From: Geodermatophilus obscurus DSM 43160
GTDB taxonomy: Bacteria; Actinomycetota; Actinomycetes; Mycobacteriales; Geodermatophilaceae
Reading direction: 5' to 3'
Assembly: GCF_000025345.1 (NCBI RefSeq)
Contig: NC_013757.1
Location: 4,278,001-4,342,000, forward strand
DNA length: 64,000 bases
Shown: positions 58,585-64,000 of the stretch, piece after piece
How the letters are laid out: every line of letters begins with the position of its first letter
How positions within the stretch are numbered: the stretch's first letter is position 1
Program-made: the position numbers and the translations under genes
The notes under the pieces: generated by a model
Database searches by the model: none
Told to the model about the DNA's origin: nothing
What the model saw: the letters and a program-made list of their open reading frames with translations, nothing else

Positions 58585-59919
58585 CTAGACCGTCACGGGA
58601 CGGCGCAGGTCGTCGTCCACCTCGACCCGGGCCACCGGGTCCACCGTCGAGGTCGACCGGTACCGGTCCACGTCGAGGATTCCCTCGCGCTTGGCGACGA
58701 TCGTCGGGACCAGCGCCTGGCCGGCGACGTTCACCGCCGTCCGCCCCATGTCCAGGATCGGGTCGATCGCCAGGAGCAGGCCGACGCCGGCCAGCGGCAG
58801 GCCCAGCGTGGAGAGGGTCAGCGTCAGCATGACCACCGCGCCGGTGACCCCGGCCGTGGCCGCCGAGCCGACGACCGAGACCAGCGCGATCAGCAGGTAG
58901 TCGGTGAGGCCGAGGTCCACGCCGAAGAACTGCGCCACGAAGATCGCGGCCAGCGCCGGGTAGATCGCCGCGCAGCCGTCCATCTTCGTAGTAGCGCCCA
59001 GCGGGACGGCGAAGGACGCGTAGGACCGCGGTACGCCGAGGTTCTGCTCGGTCACCCGCTCGGTCACCGGCAGCGTGCCGATCGAGGAGCGGGAGACGAA
59101 GGCCAGCTGGATGGCCGGCCAGGCGCCGGCGAAGTACCGCAGCGGCGAGAGTCCGTGCAGCTGCAGCAGCACCGGGTAGACGACGAACAGCACGAGCGCG
59201 AGGCCGGCGTAGACGGACCCGGCGAAGATGCCGAGCGAGCCGAGGGACTCCCAGCCGTAGCTGGCCACCGCGTTGCCGATCAGGCCGACGGTGCCGATCG
59301 GGGCCAGGAGGATGACCCACCACAGCAGCTTCTGGACGATCGTCAGCGCCGAGCGGGTCAGCGCGAGGAACGGCTCGGCCGGCTCGCCGACCTTGAGCAC
59401 GGCCACGCCGATCACCACGGCCAGCACGATCAGCTGGAGCACGTTGAAGGACAGCCCGCCCTCGGCCGAGGACTGCAGACCGAGGATGTTGGCGGGCACC
59501 AGGCCGGTGAGGAAGTCCCACCAGGAACCGGTGGTCTCGGGCGCGGCCTGGGCGGCCGCGTCGACGGAGCTGTTGCGGCCCGGCTGGGTGAGCAGGCCCA
59601 GGCCGATGCCGAGGGAGACCGCGATGAGGGCGGTGATCGCGAACCACAGCAGCGTCTGTCCGGCCAGGCGAGCGGCGTTGGAGACCTGCCGGAGGTTGGC
59701 GATGCTGACGATCACCGCGGTGACGACCAGCGGCGGGACGAGGACCTTGAGCAGCGTGACGAAGGTGCTGCCGACGGTCTGCAGGGTGCTGGTCAGCCAG
59801 TTCGGCGTCCCGTCGGCGACGGGACCCATGTCCCGGGCGACGAGGCCGAGGGCGACGCCCAGGACGAGGGCGAGGAGGACCTGCGCCGCGAACGGGACGC
59901 GGCGGAGACGAGCGAGCAC
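58585..59919 (-). CDS. dicarboxylate/amino-acid:cation symporter
   Basis: 444 aa, DAACS (GltP/DctA) family. Ser-rich reentrant loop S-R-S-S-I-G-T-L-P (consensus SSxxTLP) near residue 275. T-K-M-D-G replaces the usual NMDG. The C-terminal L-A-I-D-P-I-L-D-M-G-R-T-A-V-N-V carries the substrate/cation-site Asp and Arg. Imports glutamate, aspartate or C4-dicarboxylates with protons or sodium. GTG 59919, AAAGG eight bases upstream. Confidence 0.93.
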   Translation of the reverse strand: MLARLRRVPFAAQVLLALVLGVALGLVARDMGPVADGTPNWLTSTLQTVGSTFVTLLKVLVPPLVVTAVIVSIANLRQVSNAARLAGQTLLWFAITALIAVSLGIGLGLLTQPGRNSSVDAAAQAAPETTGSWWDFLTGLVPANILGLQSSAEGGLSFNVLQLIVLAVVIGVAVLKVGEPAEPFLALTRSALTIVQKLLWWVILLAPIGTVGLIGNAVASYGWESLGSLGIFAGSVYAGLALVLFVVYPVLLQLHGLSPLRYFAGAWPAIQLAFVSRSSIGTLPVTERVTEQNLGVPRSYASFAVPLGATTKMDGCAAIYPALAAIFVAQFFGVDLGLTDYLLIALVSVVGSAATAGVTGAVVMLTLTLSTLGLPLAGVGLLLAIDPILDMGRTAVNVAGQALVPTIVAKREGILDVDRYRSTSTVDPVARVEVDDDLRRPVTV

Positions 59920-60034
59920 GGGAGGTGCCTTTCAGGGGACGGTGCGGGTGGAACGACGGAGCGCGCGGGCGCTCAGGAGTCGGCCGTCATCCGTCCGAAG
60001 TCGAGCGCACGCCGCCGGGTCAGGCCCCAGGGGT

Positions 60035-60048
60035 TCTCCACATGGAGA
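60035..60048. promoter_or_regulatory. small inverted repeat upstream of the symporter gene
   Basis: TCTCCA-CA-TGGAGA, about 115 bp before the symporter start. The rest of 59920-60116 shows no gene. Confidence 0.35.
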
Positions 60049-60116
60049 GCAAGGCGGCGCGCGACGTGTTGCATCCCGCTGTGCGGGGGATCACCGCGCC
60101 GGTGGGCGGCCGGAGG

Positions 60117-60497
60117 TCAGCGGCGGGCGTCCCGAGCGGGGACGGCGTAGTCGCCGAATGCTGGGTCTGCCGTGAGCACGGTGAGCGCCTCCGCCTGGGC
60201 CTGGGCGATCAGCAGCCGGTCGAACGGATCCCGGTGGTGCCAGGGCAGCGACTCCAGTCGCCGGAGGTGCTCCTCCTCGATGCCCAGACGGCGGACCCCG
60301 GCCTCCGCCAGCACTGCGGGGAGTCCGGGCAGCGCAGCGAGCTTACCGATCGAGACCTTGATCGCGATCTCCCAGAGCGAGGCCGCGGAGACGACCAGCT
60401 CCGCAGCGGCCTCCACCTCCTGGCGGGCCTGCGCCCCCAGCCTGGGGTCGCCGGCCAGCAACCAGAGCAGCGCGTCCGTGTCCAGCAGCAGGCGCAC
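60117..60497 (-). CDS. vapC: VapC-like PIN-domain toxin
   Basis: 126 aa PIN ribonuclease. Acidic residues Asp6 (LDTDAL), Glu43 (LWEIAIK), Asp90/Asp93 (RDPFDRLL) and Asp111 form the metal site. D-T-D-A-L-L-W-L and W-H-H-R-D-P-F-D-R mark the large chromosomal VapC group. GTG 60497, three bases after the antitoxin stop. Confidence 0.93.
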   Translation of the reverse strand: MRLLLDTDALLWLLAGDPRLGAQARQEVEAAAELVVSAASLWEIAIKVSIGKLAALPGLPAVLAEAGVRRLGIEEEHLRRLESLPWHHRDPFDRLLIAQAQAEALTVLTADPAFGDYAVPARDARR

Positions 60498-60500
60498 GGG

Positions 60501-60749
60501 TCAGCCGTCGAGGTGCCGGTCGAAGGCCGCGGTGATCTCGGCGTCGGCCGTGTCGTAGTCCGGCGAGAACACGACCTGCCCGGCGAGGCGACCGAAGAGT
60601 CCCCGCCTCGCCGACGGCGCCACCGGGACCAACCGGAACTCCGTGACGCCGCCCCCGCGCCGCGTGATGATGACCTCCTCGCCGCGCTCGGCGGCGTCCA
60701 GCAGCTTCGACAGGTTCGTCTTGGCCTGGTGGACGTTGGCGACGGTCAC
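60501..60749 (-). CDS. vapB: Phd/YefM-type antitoxin
   Basis: 82 aa. N-terminal Phd/YefM DNA-binding fold (V-H-Q-A-K-T-N-L-S-K-L-L-D-A-A-E-R-G-E-E-V-I-I-T-R-R-G) with an acidic C-terminal toxin-neutralising tail. GTG 60749 has a TAGTCT box six bases upstream, and CTAG repeats overlap the promoter. Coupled to the VapC-like toxin. Confidence 0.92.
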   Translation of the reverse strand: MTVANVHQAKTNLSKLLDAAERGEEVIITRRGGGVTEFRLVPVAPSARRGLFGRLAGQVVFSPDYDTADAEITAAFDRHLDG

Positions 60750-60763
60750 CTAGCTAGACTAGC
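60750..60763 (-). promoter_or_regulatory. vapBC promoter with CTAG repeats
   Basis: Plus strand CTAGCTAGACTAGC: two CTAG motifs flank the TAGTCT -10-like box (60756-60761, minus strand). Leaderless start and a likely autoregulatory site. Confidence 0.55.
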
Positions 60764-60773
60764 CCCGCAAGTG

Positions 60774-61547
60774 TCAGTCGGACCAGACCGGACGCCGCTT
60801 CTCCAGGAACGCCGACATGCCCTCGACCGCCCCGGGCAGCTGGCTGGCGGCGGCCATCACCTCGACGGCGGTCGTGTAGGCGTCCCGCTCGGGCCGGCCC
60901 AGCTGGGCGTGCATCGTCTGCTTGCCCCAGGCCTTGCTCGCCCGGGACCCGCGGGTCGCCCGGGCCATGAGGTCGGCGACAGCGGCGTCCAGCTCGGCGT
61001 CGGGCACCACCCGGTTGACCAGGCCCCAGTCCAGCGCGGTCGCGGCGTCGATGACGTCACCGGTCAGCGCGAGCTCCATCGCGCGCTTGCGGCCGACGTC
61101 GCGGGCGATGGCCACCATCGGCGTGTGGCAGAACCAGCCGCCCTTGCCACCCGGGGCGGCGAAGCCGGCCGACTCGGCGGCGACGGCCAGGTCGCAGGAG
61201 GCCACCAGCTGGCAGCCGGCCGCGGTGGCCAGGGCGTGCACGCGGGCCAGCACCACCTGCGGGACGTCGTGCAGGGTCTGCACCAGCTCGGTGCACAGCT
61301 GCAGCAGGCTGCGCACCTCGGTCACCGGCCGACCGGCGACGTCGGCGAAGTCGTGCCCGGCGCTGAACACCGGCCCCTCCGCGGCGATCACCAGGCCGGC
61401 CGCGTCGCTCTCCCCCACCTCCGTGACCGCGGCCAGCAGCTGGGTGAGGTGGTCGCGGGACAGGGCGTTGCGCTTCGCCGGTCGGCACATCGTGAGGGTG
61501 ACGACGTCGCCGTCGCGTTGGACCCGGGGTGCGCCCTCTGCAGTCAT
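60774..61547 (-). CDS. ECHDC3-like enoyl-CoA hydratase homologue without catalytic Glu
   Basis: 257 aa crotonase fold. Aligned with the hydratase at 19395, the two catalytic glutamates are Gln113 (AAGCQLVAS) and Gly133 (AAPGGKGGW). A-L-A-T-A-A-G-C-Q-L-V-A-S-C-D and F-C-H-T-P match the ECHDC3 group, whose reaction is not settled. It is unlikely to hydrate enoyl-CoA. ATG 61547; divergent from the DUF2071 gene. Confidence 0.85.
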   Translation of the reverse strand: MTAEGAPRVQRDGDVVTLTMCRPAKRNALSRDHLTQLLAAVTEVGESDAAGLVIAAEGPVFSAGHDFADVAGRPVTEVRSLLQLCTELVQTLHDVPQVVLARVHALATAAGCQLVASCDLAVAAESAGFAAPGGKGGWFCHTPMVAIARDVGRKRAMELALTGDVIDAATALDWGLVNRVVPDAELDAAVADLMARATRGSRASKAWGKQTMHAQLGRPERDAYTTAVEVMAAASQLPGAVEGMSAFLEKRRPVWSD

Positions 61548-61603
61548 GGGCCGACCACACCACGGGGAGGCCGCTGGGGGCAACGGGCTGGCAGTCTCGG
61601 GGC

Positions 61604-62332
61604 GTGGAACCCGAGCCGGTCACCGACACGGCGCCCCGGCCGGCCGGGCGCACCGTGTTCACGCAGGGCTGGCGCGACGTCACCTTCCTGCACTGGGCCG
61701 TGGACCCGGCACTCGTCGCCCCGCTGCTCCCGGCGGGCACCCGCCCCGACGTGCTGGACGGCGCCACGTACGTCGGGCTGATCCCCTTCCGGATGCGCCG
61801 GATCGGCCTGCTCGGCGCGCCGGGCCTGCCGTGGGCAGGGTCCTTCGCCGAGACCAACGTCCGGCTGTACTCGGTCGACGGCGAGGGGCGGCGCGGCGTG
61901 GTGTTCCGGTCGCTGGACGCCGACCGGCTGCTGCCCGTGCTCGCCGCCCGCTGGGTCGCCGGGCTGCCCTACTGCTGGGCGCGGATGCGGGTGCGCCGTG
62001 ACGGCGACGTGGTCACCTACACCTCCCGCCGGCGCTGGCCCGGCCCGCGGGGCGCGGGCGGGCGGGTCGTCGTCCGGGTGGGCGCCCGGCTGCCGGACCC
62101 CGGCTCCCTGGCCGGCTTCCTCACCGGCCGCTGGGGGCTGCACCAGACGGCGTCCGGCCGCCTGGCCTACTGGCCCAACGAGCACCCGGCCTGGCCGCTG
62201 CACGCCGCCGAGCTCGTCACGTGCGAGGAGGACCTGCTGGCGGCGGGCGGCCTGCCCACCGTCCGCGGCGCACCCGACAGCGTGCTGTTCTCCCCGGGCG
62301 TCGACGTCCGCTTCGGCCCCCGCCTGCGCTGA
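61604..62332 (+). CDS. DUF2071 (YqjF) protein
   Basis: 242 aa, no signal peptide. Starts with T-Q-G-W-R-D-V-T-F-L-H-W-A-V-D-P, then Y-V-G-L-I-P-F-R-M and E-T-N-V-R-L-Y, the conserved blocks of this acetoacetate-decarboxylase-like family. Biochemical role unknown. GTG 61604, no clear ribosome-binding site. Confidence 0.85.
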   Translation: MEPEPVTDTAPRPAGRTVFTQGWRDVTFLHWAVDPALVAPLLPAGTRPDVLDGATYVGLIPFRMRRIGLLGAPGLPWAGSFAETNVRLYSVDGEGRRGVVFRSLDADRLLPVLAARWVAGLPYCWARMRVRRDGDVVTYTSRRRWPGPRGAGGRVVVRVGARLPDPGSLAGFLTGRWGLHQTASGRLAYWPNEHPAWPLHAAELVTCEEDLLAAGGLPTVRGAPDSVLFSPGVDVRFGPRLR

Positions 62333-62355
62333 CCCGGGCAGGGCATGATCGCGGC

Positions 62356-63381
62356 ATGGACCCCGTGCGCTTCGGACTGGTCGGGTACGGCTTCGGCGGC
62401 CGGTACTTCCACGCCCCCCTGCTGGCCGCCGCGCCGGAGGTCGACCTCCTCGGCGTGGTGACGACGTCGGCCGAGCGCCGGGCGCAGGTGGCCGCCGAGC
62501 ACCCCGGCCTGCGCACGTTCGGCTCGCTGGAGGAGCTGGCCGGGGCCGGCGCCGAGGCGGTCTCGATCTCCACGCCGGCCGACACGCACACCCCGCTGAC
62601 CGAGCAGGCGCTGGACCTGGACCTGGCCGTGGTCTGCGACAAGCCCTTCTCCCTGGACGCCCCTGCCGCGTCCGGGACGGTGCGGAAGGCCGCGGCCCGC
62701 CGGCTGCCGCTGGCGCCGTACCAGAACCGCCGCTGGGACTCCGACTTCCGTACCGTCCGCGCCCTGGTCGACGCCGGCCGGCTCGGCACGGTGACCCGGT
62801 TCGAGTCGCGCTTCGAGCGGTTCGAGCCCGAGCCCGGCCCGCCGGCCGCGGGCGGCGGCACCCTGCTGGACTTCGGCAGCCACCTGGTCGACCAGGCTCT
62901 CGTGCTGCTCGGCCCGGTGACGAGCGTCTACGCCGAGTGGCGGCTGCGGGAGTCGGGCCTGGACGACGACGTCTTCGTCGCGCTCACCCACGCCGACGGT
63001 GCCCACTCGCACCTGTGGGGCAGCTGGAGCCAGGGCGCTCCCGGCGACCGCTTCCGGGTGAGCGGCACGGGGGGCGCCTACGTCGTCGGTGGTCCGATGG
63101 ACGGGCAGGAGGCCGCGCTGCTGGCCGGGCAGACGCCGGCCACGCTCGGCGAGCGCTGGGGCGCCGAGCCCGAGGAGCGCTGGGGGCGGCTGCGGCGCGG
63201 CGACGAGGGTGTCGTGGTACCCACCGAGCGCGGCCGCTGGGACACCTTCTACCCGGCCTTCGCCGCCGCCGTCCGCGGGGAGGGGCCGGTGCCGGTCGAC
63301 CCGCGGGACGCCGTGGCCACCGCCGCGGTGCTCGACGCCGCCCGCCGCAGCGCCACCGAGGGCGTCGTCGTCCCGCTGTAG
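62356..63381 (+). CDS. Gfo/Idh/MocA family oxidoreductase
   Basis: 341 aa NAD(P)-dependent sugar/inositol-type dehydrogenase. N-terminal G-L-V-G-Y-G-F-G-G, the D-K-P variant of the E-K-P catalytic lysine motif (V-C-D-K-P-F-S), and G-S-H-L-V-D-Q for the acid/base His. Substrate not predictable. ATG 62356; an upstream ATG at 62345 is out of frame. Confidence 0.9.
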   Translation: MDPVRFGLVGYGFGGRYFHAPLLAAAPEVDLLGVVTTSAERRAQVAAEHPGLRTFGSLEELAGAGAEAVSISTPADTHTPLTEQALDLDLAVVCDKPFSLDAPAASGTVRKAAARRLPLAPYQNRRWDSDFRTVRALVDAGRLGTVTRFESRFERFEPEPGPPAAGGGTLLDFGSHLVDQALVLLGPVTSVYAEWRLRESGLDDDVFVALTHADGAHSHLWGSWSQGAPGDRFRVSGTGGAYVVGGPMDGQEAALLAGQTPATLGERWGAEPEERWGRLRRGDEGVVVPTERGRWDTFYPAFAAAVRGEGPVPVDPRDAVATAAVLDAARRSATEGVVVPL

Positions 63382-63392
63382 CGCCCGGCCCC

Positions 63393-64000
63393 CTACCGCT
63401 CGTCGAGCGCGTTGGCCTCGCGGACGACGTCGACGATCTGGCCCATGATCTCGGTCAACCCGAAGTCCTTGGGCGTGAAGACCCGGGCCACTCCCTGCTC
63501 GCGCAGCAGGCGGGCGTCGCCGTCGGGCACGATCCCGCCGACGACCACGGGGACGTCGTCCAGGCCGGCCTCCCGCAGCCCGCGCAGCACCGCCGGGACC
63601 ACCTGCAGGTGCGAGCCGGAGAGCACCGACAGGCCGACCACGTGCACGTCCTCCTCGACCGCGGCGCTCACGATCTGCGCGGGGGTCAGCCGGATGCCCT
63701 GGTAGACCACCTCGAAGCCGGCGTCGCGCGCGCGGACGGCGATCTGCTCGGCGCCGTTGGAGTGCCCGTCGAGGCCGGGCTTGCCGACCAGGAAGCGCAG
63801 TCGCCCGCCGAGCTCCTCGCCGGTGGCGCGGACCCGCTGCCGGACGTCGGCCAGCGTCCGGTCGGCCTCGCCGCCCCCGGCGGCCGCGGCGACCCCGGTG
63901 GGCGCCCGGTACTCGCCGAACACCTCGCGCAGCACGCCGGCCCACTCCCCCGTCGTCACGCCGGCGCGGGCGCAGTCGAGGGTGGCGTCCATCAGGTTCT
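63393..64000 (-). CDS. ecm: ethylmalonyl-CoA mutase, C-terminal part (cut by window edge)
   Basis: About 202 residues visible, 5' end outside the window. Cobalamin-binding domain with G-K-P-G-L-D-G-H-S-N-G (DxHxxG, His ligand to cobalt), S-V-L-S-G-S-H and V-V-V-G-G. Upstream, N-L-M-D-A-T-L-D-C-A-R-A-G-V-T-T-G-E-W and F-G-E-Y-R-A-P-T-G-V are, from memory, MeaA/Ecm-like rather than methylmalonyl-CoA-mutase-like. Converts ethylmalonyl-CoA to methylsuccinyl-CoA, the step after Ccr. The stop lies 12 bp from the convergent oxidoreductase. Confidence 0.87.
   Translation of the reverse strand, partial: NLMDATLDCARAGVTTGEWAGVLREVFGEYRAPTGVAAAAGGGEADRTLADVRQRVRATGEELGGRLRFLVGKPGLDGHSNGAEQIAVRARDAGFEVVYQGIRLTPAQIVSAAVEEDVHVVGLSVLSGSHLQVVPAVLRGLREAGLDDVPVVVGGIVPDGDARLLREQGVARVFTPKDFGLTEIMGQIVDVVREANALDER

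Overview
The window is a very GC-rich actinobacterial chromosome segment: GTG starts are common, genes are densely packed, and several -10-like TANNNT hexamers lie 6-8 nt before start codons, as in leaderless actinobacterial genes. Gene content (NucS, Ccr, the GlgE pathway, a class F sortase) fits Actinomycetia. The style of the decayed nuclease-like gene and of the intergenic repeats makes me think of Geodermatophilaceae (Blastococcus/Modestobacter/Geodermatophilus), but that is inference. About 51 protein genes, one decayed gene and one frameshifted gene are supported. I saw no rRNA, tRNA, CRISPR array, phage or insertion sequence.

Layout. 1-20 kb is core metabolism and information processing: ilvD, an XRE regulator, a 2-hydroxyacid dehydrogenase divergent from a PQQ-type sugar-dehydrogenase-like lipoprotein, gatCAB with a tiny membrane protein inserted between gatA and gatB, an ACT protein, ligA, a methionine-synthase-like protein, mnmA with its cysteine desulfurase, an MFS exporter, and etfBA. 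20-24.8 kb holds an enoyl-CoA hydratase, two GT-C-like membrane proteins and an orphan ABC ATPase. 24.9-39.5 kb is an almost uninterrupted alpha-glucan/trehalose block: glgX, (FHA protein), glgP, glgE, treS, maltokinase, glgB. Together these convert trehalose to maltose, maltose to maltose-1-phosphate, then to linear glucan, then to branched glucan, and degrade it. 39.7-45 kb: zinc protease lipoprotein, thioredoxin-TPR protein, MarR regulator, nuclease-like pseudogene, FAD oxidoreductase. 45-50.5 kb plus 55-57 kb and the right edge carry C2/C4 acyl-CoA genes: meaB, thiolase, methylmalonyl-CoA epimerase, crotonyl-CoA carboxylase/reductase, a double 3-hydroxyacyl-CoA dehydrogenase and the C-terminus of an ethylmalonyl-CoA mutase. 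This strongly suggests an ethylmalonyl-CoA pathway. 50.8-55 kb: DivIVA-like protein, a frameshifted membrane protein, a DUF4397 protein with class F sortase. 57-64 kb: NucS, lipoprotein, dicarboxylate symporter, VapBC, an enoyl-CoA hydratase-like protein lacking catalytic glutamates, DUF2071 protein, Gfo/Idh/MocA oxidoreductase.

The most striking non-gene structure is a family of about 15 GC-rich palindromic elements (about 55-75 bp). Their ends read TGA(A/G)(A/G)GAGGACC, and the TGA (twice TAA) is the actual stop codon of the adjacent gene. At three convergent gene pairs the whole intergenic region is one element with a stop codon at each end. At two sites one element sits inside another, which points to past mobility. 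A second notable signal is a palindrome with core TACCGGCCGGTA that overlaps the -10 region of both etfBA and ccr, with a degenerate copy upstream of the 3-hydroxyacyl-CoA dehydrogenase gene. It looks like a shared operator for acyl-CoA metabolism.
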